Source: Propionivibrio limicola
GTDB taxonomy: Bacteria > Pseudomonadota > Gammaproteobacteria > Burkholderiales > Rhodocyclaceae
NCBI RefSeq assembly: GCF_009469695.1
Contig: NZ_SSSR01000026.1
Coordinates: 1 to 43,104, forward strand
Reading direction: 5' to 3'
Length of the DNA stretch: 43,104 nucleotides
The notes under the pieces are model-generated. The model had not been told where the DNA came from. It searched no databases and saw only the letters and a program-made list of their open reading frames with translations. The translations under genes were made by a program, and so were the position numbers. Shown piece after piece: positions 24,881 through 34,100 of this stretch. Within the stretch, counting starts at the first letter, position 1. Each line of letters begins with the position of its first letter.

Positions 24881-25186
24881 ATGTCGTCCGGCCAGCTATT
24901 GACCTTGACCGAGGATCTGACCATCTACAACGCGCTTGAGCTCAAGTCACGTCTTCTGGAAGCGCTTGCCTCTTCCGACGCGCTTGAGCTCGATCTTCTT
25001 CAGGTTGCCGACATCGACACCGCCGGGGTGCAGTTGCTTCTTCTGCTCAAGAAGGAAGCGCAGCGGGCCGGGAAAAGGGTGGCGATTGTCGCCCACAGTC
25101 AGGCGGTGCGCTCGGTGATCGAATTTTGCAATCTGGCCGCCGAGTTGGGCGACCCGCTGGTGATTCCGGCCACCGAGTCGGTATGA
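24881..25186 (+). CDS. STAS-domain protein
   Basis: A 101-residue single STAS domain. TIYNALELKSRLLEAL and LDLLQVADIDTAGVQLLLLLK contain the phosphoacceptor region; the usual Ser/Thr is the Thr of DIDTAG. STAS proteins act as phosphorylation-controlled antagonists in partner-switching and also occur just before cheA in some chemosensory clusters, as here (10 bases upstream of the preferred cheA start). AAAAGGGGAATGCA precedes ATG 24881. No anti-sigma kinase or PP2C gene is in the window, so if it is phosphorylated the kinase must lie elsewhere. Confidence 0.85.
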   Translation: MSSGQLLTLTEDLTIYNALELKSRLLEALASSDALELDLLQVADIDTAGVQLLLLLKKEAQRAGKRVAIVAHSQAVRSVIEFCNLAAELGDPLVIPATESV

Positions 25187-25196
25187 GGAGATGGAA

Positions 25197-27443
25197 ATGG
25201 ATGAGCTGAAAGACGAGTTGATCAGCGTCTATGTCCAGGAAAGCCGCGAACAGCTGGACGAGATGGAGGATGGTCTGCTGCGCCTTGAGCAAGACCCGGA
25301 TGACGCGGACAACATCAACGCGATTTTTCGTGCGGCCCATACGATCAAGGGCGGTTCGGGCGTCATCGAATGTGGTTTTATCGAGCAATTCACGCATCGT
25401 GTCGAAAACCTGCTCGATGCCCTGCGTAACGGTGAAATCGCGGTCAGCGGACCACTGGCCACGCTGCTGCTGGAATGCTGTGACCACATGCGCAGCCTGA
25501 TGGATGTCCTCGTTGCCCAGAAGTCGTCGCCCGATGATGAAGTGCAGGTACGCGGGGAGGAGTTAGGCAACCGCCTGCAAATCTTTATCGATAGCGTTCG
25601 GGCGGCGACTTTGCCCCCCGTCGCTGCTTCCGATGCCGTCGAAGTTGAGAGCAGCGGCGGCGGTGAGGTCAATACCGATAGTTGGCACATTTCCGTGCGT
25701 TTTGGCCAGAACGTCTTGCGTGGCGGAATGGAGCCGTTATCGTTCCTCCGTTTTCTCGCCTCGCTGGGCGAGGTCGTTGGCATTGAGACAGTGCCGGACG
25801 GGATTCCCGCCGCGGCCGAAATGGACCCGGAATCCTGCTACCTTGGTTTCGAAATCCGTCTGAAAACAACGGCATCAAAAATCGAGATCGAGCGTGTGTT
25901 CGACTTCGTGCGGGATGATTGCGAGCTGCGCATTTTGCCGCCGCACAGCAAGCTTGATGACTACATCCTGCTCATTCAGGAACTACCTGAAGACACGATG
26001 CGGTTGGGCGAAATGCTCGTGCGTTGTGGCGCGCTGACACAGAGCGAACTTGAGCGGGGACTGATCGCGCAACAACAGGCGACGGATGCGACGGCGGAAC
26101 AGGAAGCCGCGCCATCGACGCCGCTCGGCGAGATTCTCGTCGGGAGCAAGCTTGTTCATAAAGAAGTGGTCGACGCCGCCGTTGCCCGCCAGACCCAGGT
26201 GACCGACAAGAAAGCCCGCGATGCGCAGATGGTGCGGGTGCAGGCCGACAAGCTCGATCAACTGATCGACCTCGTCGGCGAACTCGTGATCGCCGGTGCT
26301 TCCGCCAACCTGATTGCGTTGAAAAGCCGGCACAGCGAATTGCTCGAAGCGACTTCCGTACTCTCAAGACTGGTCGAGAGCATCCGCGATTCGGCGCTGC
26401 AACTGCGCATGGTGCAGATTGGCGACACGTTTACGCGTTTCAACCGCGTCGTGCGCGATGTCTCGAAGGAACTCGGCAAGGAGATCGAACTGTCGATCAG
26501 CGGCGCCGAGACGGAGCTCGACAAGAGCGTCGTCGAGAGAATTGGCGATCCGTTGATGCACCTCGTGCGCAATTCGCTCGACCACGGCATTGAACCGGCC
26601 GACGTGCGTCTGGCGCGCGGCAAACCGGCGTGCGGGCGCGTTTCCCTCAACGCGTTTCACGACTCCGGCAGCATCGTCATTCAGGTCTCGGACGACGGCG
26701 GTGGGCTGAACCGCGAGAAAATCCGTGCCAAGGCCATCGAGCGCGAACTGATCCAGCCGACCGATCCGCTTTCCGATCACGAGATCATCAATCTCATCTT
26801 CGAACCCGGCTTCTCGACCGCCGATCAAGTCTCCAAGCTCTCCGGTCGGGGCGTTGGCATGGACGTTGTCCGCCGCAACATCCAGGCGCTGCGCGGCACG
26901 GTCGATGTGGCTTCGGTCGAAGGCCAGGGCTCGACGTTCACCATTCGCCTGCCACTGACGCTGGCCATCATCGATGGCTTTCTGGTCGGCATCGGCCGCG
27001 CGTCCTACGTCATTCCGCTCGACTCGGTCGTCGAGTGCATCGAGCACAAGAACCTGGCCGGCGAGCGCAACTTCCTCAACCTGCGCGGTGAAGCGCTGCC
27101 GTTCATCCGCCTGCGCGATCTGTTCGAGATCGAGGGGCAGGCGCCGGCGCGCGAAAGCATCGTCGTCGTCCAGTTCGGCGGGCAGCGCGCCGGCATCGTC
27201 GTCGATCAACTGATGGGCGAGTTCCAGACCGTCATCAAGCCGCTCGGGCGGGTGTTCGCCAACCTGCGCGGCATCAGCGGCTCGACCATTCTCGGTAGCG
27301 GCGAGGTGGCACTCGTCCTCGATGTCGCCGCGCTGGTGCATATTGTCACGCGCGCCGAAGAGGAGTGCTGGCTGATGTACCGGCACGTCGCGCCCGTTTC
27401 TTCCGCAGCAAGCATTCCGCCAGCGATTTTGGCGGGGACATAA
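25197..27443 (+). CDS. cheA: Chemotaxis histidine kinase CheA with MshEN-like insert
   Basis: A 748-residue CheA. P1/Hpt domain at residues 1-110 with phosphoacceptor H48 (FRAAHTIKGGSG). A domain at about 158-250 (WHISVRFGQNVLRGGM, LASLGEVVGIE, ESCYLGFEI) stands where P2 normally is. Residues 269-292 and 309-332 form two copies of an MshEN-like motif: RLGEMLV, G278, L280, L285, L289, Q292, then PLGEILV to Q332. Then P3 dimerisation (DKLDQLIDLVGELVI), P4 kinase with HLVRNSLDHGIE (N box), DDGGGLN and GRGVGMDVVR (G boxes), and P5 CheW-like to the end. ATG 25197 is preferred to 25191 because GAGGAG lies 6 bases before it. It would phosphorylate CheY and perhaps other receivers of the cluster. Confidence 0.93.
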   Translation: MDELKDELISVYVQESREQLDEMEDGLLRLEQDPDDADNINAIFRAAHTIKGGSGVIECGFIEQFTHRVENLLDALRNGEIAVSGPLATLLLECCDHMRSLMDVLVAQKSSPDDEVQVRGEELGNRLQIFIDSVRAATLPPVAASDAVEVESSGGGEVNTDSWHISVRFGQNVLRGGMEPLSFLRFLASLGEVVGIETVPDGIPAAAEMDPESCYLGFEIRLKTTASKIEIERVFDFVRDDCELRILPPHSKLDDYILLIQELPEDTMRLGEMLVRCGALTQSELERGLIAQQQATDATAEQEAAPSTPLGEILVGSKLVHKEVVDAAVARQTQVTDKKARDAQMVRVQADKLDQLIDLVGELVIAGASANLIALKSRHSELLEATSVLSRLVESIRDSALQLRMVQIGDTFTRFNRVVRDVSKELGKEIELSISGAETELDKSVVERIGDPLMHLVRNSLDHGIEPADVRLARGKPACGRVSLNAFHDSGSIVIQVSDDGGGLNREKIRAKAIERELIQPTDPLSDHEIINLIFEPGFSTADQVSKLSGRGVGMDVVRRNIQALRGTVDVASVEGQGSTFTIRLPLTLAIIDGFLVGIGRASYVIPLDSVVECIEHKNLAGERNFLNLRGEALPFIRLRDLFEIEGQAPARESIVVVQFGGQRAGIVVDQLMGEFQTVIKPLGRVFANLRGISGSTILGSGEVALVLDVAALVHIVTRAEEECWLMYRHVAPVSSAASIPPAILAGT

Positions 27444-27472
27444 AACGTACATCATTCCAACCATATAACTCT

Positions 27473-27485
27473 TGCTGAATCAGCA
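27473..27485. promoter_or_regulatory. Palindrome TGCTGAATCAGCA upstream of the chemoreceptor gene
   Basis: A perfect 13-base palindrome (TGCTGA-A-TCAGCA) lies 23 bases before the mcp ATG, 4 bases after a TATAAC hexamer (27464-27469) that could be a -10. The position would suit a repressor operator at the transcription start. No matching second copy was seen in the window. Confidence 0.4.
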
Positions 27486-27508
27486 TAAACCACGTGAAGG
27501 AGCCTTCG

Positions 27509-29137
27509 ATGAAACTACGCTCTATTTCTATCCGCAGCCGTCTCGGTTTGCTGTCCATCTTTGCGCTCGTGATCTTGGCGGCGGTGGCTTTCTACACGGC
27601 CGTTATGCAAAGGGAACAAATGTTGCAGGACCGGCGCGCCAAGTTGCTTGCCGTGATCGAAATGGGGTACTCCCAGACGGCACGGTATGCCGCCTTGGCT
27701 AGCCAAGGCGAAATGAGCGTTGAGGAGGCTCAGGAGGCTGCTCGGTTAGCTATACGCAATATGCGTTTTGAGGGAGATAATTACATTGCCGTCCAGAGTT
27801 TGGACCTCAAGATGGTTGAGCACCCGGCCAAGCCCGAGATGAATGGAAAAGACATCTCTGACCTCAAGGATGTCAAGGGGTTTCGTATCAGCCACGAGAA
27901 CAACGAAAGTGCCAAGCGCGATCGGAATGAGACGACTGAATACCTCTGGCCTAAGCCTGGCCACAACGAGCCGGTAAAGAAGATGTCGCTGAGCAAGCTG
28001 TTCGCCCCGTGGGGGTGGGTGCTCACTGCAGGGGTTTATCTGGACGACGTGCAGACCGAATTCAACAAATTGGCGCTCACGATTGGCTCCGTGATTGGAT
28101 TGGCGATGCTACTGTTGATCACGTTGTCGGTGGTGATTACACGCTCGATTACGCGCCCGATCGGTGAGGCGGTCATGGCGTCGGAGCGGATTGCGAATGG
28201 TGATCTGACGGTTCGTCTTGAAGACGATGGCAAGGACGAGGTCGGCCAGTTGATGAAGGCCATGCAGGCGATGATTGGCCGCCTGACGCAGATCATTGGC
28301 GAAGTGCGCACGGCGGCTGACAACCTGACCAATGCGGCCGGCCAGGTTTCGGCGACGGCCCAGTCGCTGTCGCAGTCATCCTCGGAACAGGCGGCCTCCG
28401 TGGAGGAAACGACCTCGTCGATGGAACAGATGACCGCGTCGATTGCCCAGAACACCGAAAACGCCCGTGTCACCGACGGCATGGCCTCGAAGGCGGCGCA
28501 GGAAGCGGCGGAGGGCGGTAACGCCGTGAGCCGCACGGTTGAGGACATGAAGAGCATCGCTGGCAAAATTGGCATCATCGACGACATCGCTTATCAGACC
28601 AATCTGCTGGCGCTCAATGCGGCGATCGAAGCGGCGCGGGCCGGCGATCATGGCAAGGGTTTCGCGGTGGTCGCGGCAGAAGTGAGAAAGCTGGCCGAGC
28701 GTTCGCAGGTGGCGGCGCAGGAAATCGGCAATCTGGCCGACTCTTCGGTCAAGCAGGCCGAACGGGCCGGGGAACTGCTCACCGAGATGGTGCCCTCGAT
28801 CCGCAAAACGTCCGACCTCGTCCAGGAAATCGCTTCGGCGAGCCAGGAGCAAAGCACGGGCGTGACGCAGATCAACGGTGCCATGGGGCAACTCAACCAG
28901 GCGACCCAGCAGAATGCTTCGGCGTCCGAAGAGCTCGCCGCGACAGCCGAAGAACTCGGCTCGCAAGCCGAGCAACTGCAGCAGACAATGACGTTCTTCA
29001 AGCTCGATGAAGGTTCGCGCAACATGGCCGTCAGCCGTGCGGTGAGTGGCTCGTCGCGCAGTGCCGCAACGCGACTCGCTACGGCGGCGCCGACCGGCGC
29101 GCTGCAGATCAACGAAAGCGACTTCGAGCGCTACTGA
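27509..29137 (+). CDS. Methyl-accepting chemotaxis protein with single-Cache sensor
   Basis: A 542-residue chemoreceptor. Helix TM1 at about 12-32; a single-Cache (sCache_2-like) domain at 35-185 ([51 protein letters not shown]); TM2 at about 188-212; HAMP to 265; then the signalling coiled coil with hairpin tip [21 protein letters not shown] near 360-382. The C-terminus is DFERY, loosely like the xWxxF tether used by CheR and CheD in some receptors. ATG 27509 follows GAAGGAG by 6 bases; the GTG at 27494 is rejected. The sensory half has lower GC than the signalling half. Cache_2 receptors often bind small organic acids or similar; the ligand is unknown. Confidence 0.92.
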   Translation: MKLRSISIRSRLGLLSIFALVILAAVAFYTAVMQREQMLQDRRAKLLAVIEMGYSQTARYAALASQGEMSVEEAQEAARLAIRNMRFEGDNYIAVQSLDLKMVEHPAKPEMNGKDISDLKDVKGFRISHENNESAKRDRNETTEYLWPKPGHNEPVKKMSLSKLFAPWGWVLTAGVYLDDVQTEFNKLALTIGSVIGLAMLLLITLSVVITRSITRPIGEAVMASERIANGDLTVRLEDDGKDEVGQLMKAMQAMIGRLTQIIGEVRTAADNLTNAAGQVSATAQSLSQSSSEQAASVEETTSSMEQMTASIAQNTENARVTDGMASKAAQEAAEGGNAVSRTVEDMKSIAGKIGIIDDIAYQTNLLALNAAIEAARAGDHGKGFAVVAAEVRKLAERSQVAAQEIGNLADSSVKQAERAGELLTEMVPSIRKTSDLVQEIASASQEQSTGVTQINGAMGQLNQATQQNASASEELAATAEELGSQAEQLQQTMTFFKLDEGSRNMAVSRAVSGSSRSAATRLATAAPTGALQINESDFERY

Positions 29138-29150
29138 GGAAAGACGGATC

Positions 29151-29774
29151 ATGGGACAGATCGTGCAAAATCAGGCGCCGCATCCAGTCAAGGCGGCCGC
29201 CACGGCGGCATTGGCCAGGAGCACGGCCATCGTGGCGGGAAATGAGCGGGAGCACCCCTCGCAATACCTGACTTTTTCGCTGGCCGGCGAAATGTTCGCC
29301 CTCGGTATCCTCAATGTGAAGGAAATCATTGAATACGGCCACCTGACCGAAGTGCCGATGATGCCGGCTTTCGTGCGCGGGGTGATCAACCTGCGGGGCA
29401 GTGTGGTGCCGGTGATCGATCTGTCGGCCCGCTTTGGCAGCAAGTCGACCGAAGTGACCCGCCGGACGTGCATCATCATCGTTGAAGTCTTCGATGGCGA
29501 GGTTCGGCACGACATCGGGGTTCTGGTCGATGCCGTATCCGAGGTGCTGGAAATTCCGGGCCGCGAAATCGAGCCGCCACCGTCGTTCGGGGCCAGGATT
29601 CGCGCCGATTTCATCGCCGGCATGGGCAAGGTCGATGGCAAGTTCGTGATCATCCTCAACATCGACAAAGTGCTCTCGGTCGAGGAAATCACGTTGCTGA
29701 CATCGGGCGAAGCCGCTGTCGGTACGGGAGCGGCCGGAGCGGCCGAAATCGCGATGGCCTGCAGCACGGCGTGA
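29151..29774 (+). CDS. cheW: Chemotaxis coupling protein CheW
   Basis: A 207-residue CheW. The domain (about 35-180) begins YLTFSLAGEMFALGILNVKEI and continues with VRGVINLRGSVVPVIDLSARFG, VLVDAVSEVLEIP and INIDKVLSVEEI. It links the receptor tip to CheA P5. The N-terminal 35 residues are Ala-rich and not conserved. It starts 14 bases after the mcp stop with AGGAAAGACGG upstream, so receptor, CheW and the following regulator form one unit. The C-terminal tail (SGEAAVGTGAAGAAEI) is low complexity. Confidence 0.92.
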   Translation: MGQIVQNQAPHPVKAAATAALARSTAIVAGNEREHPSQYLTFSLAGEMFALGILNVKEIIEYGHLTEVPMMPAFVRGVINLRGSVVPVIDLSARFGSKSTEVTRRTCIIIVEVFDGEVRHDIGVLVDAVSEVLEIPGREIEPPPSFGARIRADFIAGMGKVDGKFVIILNIDKVLSVEEITLLTSGEAAVGTGAAGAAEIAMACSTA

Positions 29775-29809
29775 GGCGGTGGGGTAGCCCGAATGGGTTG
29801 GAGGCAATC

Positions 29810-31048
29810 ATGGCGAAAAGCGGGGAATACGGGATGTGCACGGAAAAATCCGCGCCGCTTCTTGCCGAAGCTGCGGACGGAGAGGTCGTCCGTTCCCGGC
29901 CGGCCTCCGCTCCGCATTTGCTGAAGGCGACACCGGTGTCGCCGCTGCGCCGGCGCAGTACCGATAACGAGGTGGTGCTGGTTGTCGACGATGCGCCGGA
30001 GAACCTGAGTTTCCTCGGGTCGCTGCTGCAGGAAGCGGGTTACCGGGTGAAGGTCGCCAACAGCGGTTTCGTCGGGCTTGGACTGGCATCAAGGGAGCCG
30101 AAGCCGGCGTTGATCCTGCTTGACGTGATGATGCCGGGCATGGATGGCTATGAAATGCTGCGCGAGCTGCGCGCCAATCCAGCGACGTGTGATATTCCGG
30201 TCATTTTTCTGACGGCGCGGGACGCCGACGAGGACGAGCAACGCGCCTTCGATGCCGGTATCGCCGACTACATCGTCAAGCCGATCAAGCCCGCCGTCGT
30301 GCTGGCGCGGGTGCGCAGCCAGCTGCTGGTCCGGCACGCCCGTCTGTGGCTGCAGAACCAGAATCAGGCGCTGGAAGCCGAAGTGGCGCGCCGCATGCGG
30401 GAAAATGAGTTGATCCAGGCGGTCAGCATCCGGGCCTTGGCGCATCTTGCCGAAACGCGCGACAACGAAACGGGCGATCATCTGGAGCGCACCCAGTCCT
30501 ACGTCCGTCTGCTCGCGACGCGCTTGGCGACGCATCCACGTTTCTCCGCCATCCTGTCCAGCCGTTACATTGAAAGGCTCACCCTCTCGGCGCCGCTGCA
30601 CGATATCGGCAAGGTCGGGATTCCGGACCGCATTCTGCTCAAGCCCGGGCCGCTGGCGCCCGACGAATGGGAGATCATGAAAACGCATACGCTGTTGGGC
30701 TACGAAGCGATTACTCTCGCCGAGCGCGACATCGATACGTCAGTCGATTTTCTTGCCCAGGCCAAGGAAATTGCCCGGTGGCACCACGAGCGCTGGGACG
30801 GCCGCGGCTACCCGGACGGGCTGGCGGGCGATGCCATTCCTGTCTCGGCGCGGCTGATGGCGCTGGCCGATGTGTTCGATGCAATGATCTCAAAGCGGGT
30901 TTACAAGGAGGCCATGCCGTTTTCCGAGGTGCGTGGCTTGATCGCCAGCGAGCGAGGGCGTCAGTTCGACCCGGATGTGACCGACGTATTTCTTGCCGGG
31001 TATGATGAATTCACGGCGATTGCGCAGCATCACGGTGTTAATCGGTGA
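29810..31048 (+). CDS. HD-GYP response regulator (predicted c-di-GMP phosphodiesterase)
   Basis: A 412-residue protein. A disordered lead (1-52) precedes a receiver with acid pocket D60-D61 and phosphoacceptor D105 (LILLDVMMPGMDG), a coiled coil (about 180-205), then an HD-GYP domain. All hallmark residues are present: HLER near 224-227, HD at 264-265 (PLHDIGKVGIPD), HHE at 325-327 and GRGYPDG at 331-337. HD-GYP enzymes hydrolyse c-di-GMP to pGpG or GMP. The frame is open from 29771 but GTTGGAGGCAATC precedes ATG 29810, giving 35 bases after cheW. Last gene of the chemosensory cluster and a plausible output: CheA phosphorylates the receiver, lowering c-di-GMP. Confidence 0.9.
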   Translation: MAKSGEYGMCTEKSAPLLAEAADGEVVRSRPASAPHLLKATPVSPLRRRSTDNEVVLVVDDAPENLSFLGSLLQEAGYRVKVANSGFVGLGLASREPKPALILLDVMMPGMDGYEMLRELRANPATCDIPVIFLTARDADEDEQRAFDAGIADYIVKPIKPAVVLARVRSQLLVRHARLWLQNQNQALEAEVARRMRENELIQAVSIRALAHLAETRDNETGDHLERTQSYVRLLATRLATHPRFSAILSSRYIERLTLSAPLHDIGKVGIPDRILLKPGPLAPDEWEIMKTHTLLGYEAITLAERDIDTSVDFLAQAKEIARWHHERWDGRGYPDGLAGDAIPVSARLMALADVFDAMISKRVYKEAMPFSEVRGLIASERGRQFDPDVTDVFLAGYDEFTAIAQHHGVNR

Positions 31049-31106
31049 GCGGCAGGGTTGATGTGCCGATCTTGATCTCTTTCAGTCCCATCTTCTTGTC
31101 GACGCC

Positions 31107-34100
31107 ATGTTCCTGCGCCAGATTGTGACCCGGTTTTGCGAAGCGACGCTCCGCGCGAATCCGTTTGTGGTGTTCCTCGTGTACGTCCTGCTGGGCGGTC
31201 TCTGGATCATCGGGTCGCATATCGTATTTGGCACTACCCATCCGCATGCGGGTGAGTGTGTCGATCTCATCATGGATGTCGTGTTCCTGTTTGGCTCGGC
31301 TGGCCTGTTGCATCTGCTCCTGCTGAACAGAGTGCGCTCCGGGGCCGGCGGAGCGTCAGGAATGGGCGGCGATACTGGACGGTTGGCGCGACCCCGGCTC
31401 AAGACACGCTATCTGGTTTTGCTCTTCATCCTGTTGACGCTGATCGTGCCCCTGTTGGGATTGTTGCACTACAGGTTGCAAACTCCGGTGATCGAAAAGG
31501 AGACCTTCGACAAACTGGAAGCGATTGCCCGGCTGCACACCGAGCGCATCGAGCAATGGCTGCAGGAGCGGGGCGAAGACATCGAGGTTTTCGCCAACAT
31601 GCCGCTGACGGTCGAGCAAGTGGATGGACTCACGCATGCGATTACGGATCGTTCGCGGGAAAATTCGTTGCGTGATGGGCTGGCCAGCCGTGTCCAGACC
31701 ATTCAGGAAACGCACGGCTACGAGGCGGTGGCGGTCTTCGACATGCACGGCAAGATGCTGCTCGGCGCGGGCAAGACGGAGCGTTTGTCGGCGGAGATAA
31801 GGCTGCTCGTCGCACGGGCTGAACGAATGCGACGTGTCCAGCATGGCGAGTTGCTTGACGTGGACGATCCTGTCGCAAGCGGTGCGACCGATTCAAGCGA
31901 GCGCGCGGCCGCGGCTGGTAAGGCAAACAGAGAGCCAAGCGGCAAGATCATGCACTTTGCGGCTCCCGTTCGGTCGCGCAACGGCGACAGGCCGGTTATC
32001 GGCTTCATCGTTTCGCGTGTCGATGTTGGGAACGAAGTGATTTCGGCGCTCGGCAAATGGCCGACGGTCAGCGAAAGCGGCGGGTTGATGCTGGTGCGGC
32101 GGGACTTCGACGATGTCGTTTTTCTGGGGAGTCTTAAAAATCCCGGTGTTATGAAGAGCGGACGAATGCCGCTGACCCGGACCGAGTTGCCGGCGGTGCG
32201 CGCGATCCTCGACGGATCGCCCGGCATAACCCGGGGTCGGGATTATCAAGGGCACGATGTTTTTGCCGCCTATCGTCCGGTGGCCGGGTCGAACTGGCAT
32301 CTTGTCACCAAGATCGATCGTGCCGAGGTGATGGCGCCACTGTGGCGGAACGTGTCCTGGATTACCGGCATTGCCATCGTGGCGAACCTGGCCGTCATGG
32401 GGGCGCTGTTTGCGCTGTGGCTCCAGCGCGAAGAATCGCAACGGCTCGTGCGGCTCGCTGAGCAGAGCAAATCGGACCGGCTGCTGGAGAAGTTTTTCAG
32501 TCTGCGCTTCGTCGGCATGGCCATTCTTTCCGCCGACAAGCGCCAGTTTCTTCGGGTCAATGACCACGGTTGCGCGATGCTCGGCTATTCGCGCGAGGAA
32601 TTGCTCCAGAAGACGTCCCGCGAGATTGTCCACCCTGACGATCTGGAAACGGTTTTCGGCCACATTCTGCGCGTACGCCTGGGCGAGACGCACAGCGCGG
32701 CCTTCGAGACGCGTGTCGTCTGCAAGGACAGCAACGTCCTTTTCGTCAGCGCCGAGGTGACGGCGGAGCGTTCCCCGTCAGGGCGGCTCGAATATCTTTT
32801 CCTGACGGTGCAGGATATTTCGCCACGCAAGATGCATGAAATGGCGTTGAACATCGTCAATGCCCAGCTCAAGACGAGCCAGTCCGAACTGCGTCTGCAG
32901 AACGAGAGCCTGCTGCAGACGCAGAAGGCGCTTGAGGAATCGCGGAGCCGCTATGTCAGCCTCTATGAGTTTGCGCCGGCCGCGTACCTGACCTTGTCGC
33001 CGGATGGCGTTATCAGGCGGATCAACAAAACCGGCGCGGACTTGCTCGGTGTGGAGCGCGGGGGGCTGGAAGGACGTCATTTCGTGACGTTCGTGGCTCC
33101 TGCCGATCTGTTGCACTGGGACGATTTCCTGCGTCTTTCCGTGCGTGATGGCGAGCGCCATGCCGAGGAATTTTCCCTGCTGGCGGCCGATGGCCGGGAG
33201 CTTTACGTCAATGCGGAAAGCCGGGGACAAAAGGACTCCGATGGAGAACTTTCAATAAGGGCGACGCTGACCGATATCACCGCGCGCCGTCATGCCGAGA
33301 TGGCCTTGCGCACGAGCATCGAGCGCTACGAAGCGGTGACGCAATCCTCGCCCGATGCCATCGTGACGGTCGATAGTCTGGGCGTCATCGTTTCGTGGAA
33401 TCCGGGCGCTGCGAAAATATTCGGATTGGCTGAGTCCGAGGCGATCGGTCAGCCGCTCGAAACGTTGTTGTCGGGCGATTCGGTCGAAGGCTACCGGGGG
33501 ATCATGAGCGGCATTCGTTCGGCGCACGCGGCGGTGTCGCTCAGTCCGTTCGAACTGGTCGCCGTGCGGCGGACGGGGGCGGGCGAGATTGCTGGCCTTG
33601 TCGCCAAACTAGAGGAAGTCGACGTCGATCTGTCGCTGTCGCGCTGGCAGGTGGCCGATGGCGTCTATTACACGCATACCTTGCGCGACATCACGGCGCG
33701 CAAGCACAACGAGCGCGCGCTGCGCATTCTTTCCGAAGCGATCCGGCAGAGTCCGGAGGCGATCGTCATTACCGACGTGGCGGGCCGTATCGAGTTCGTC
33801 AACGAAGCCTTCGTGGCGCACACCGGTTATTCGGCCGACGAGGTGCATGGACAGAACCCGCGCATTCTCCATTCAGGAAATACGCCTCCCGAGTATTACC
33901 AGGCAATGTGGGCCGCGCTTGGACGAGGCGAATCGTGGAAAGGCGAATTCCACAACCGGCGCAAGGATGGCCGCGAGTTCGTCGAATTCGCGGTGGTGGC
34001 GCCGATTCGCCAGGAAGACGGCTCAATCACGCACTACGTCGCGGTGAAAGAAGACATTACCGAGAAGAAGCGGCTCGGGGCGGAGCTCGACCGCTATCGT

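Noticed and set aside
24881-25186. STAS protein as part of an anti-sigma partner switch
   Set aside because: No RsbW-like kinase or PP2C phosphatase is nearby, and the gene is tied to cheA by spacing, so a sigma-factor role is not supported.
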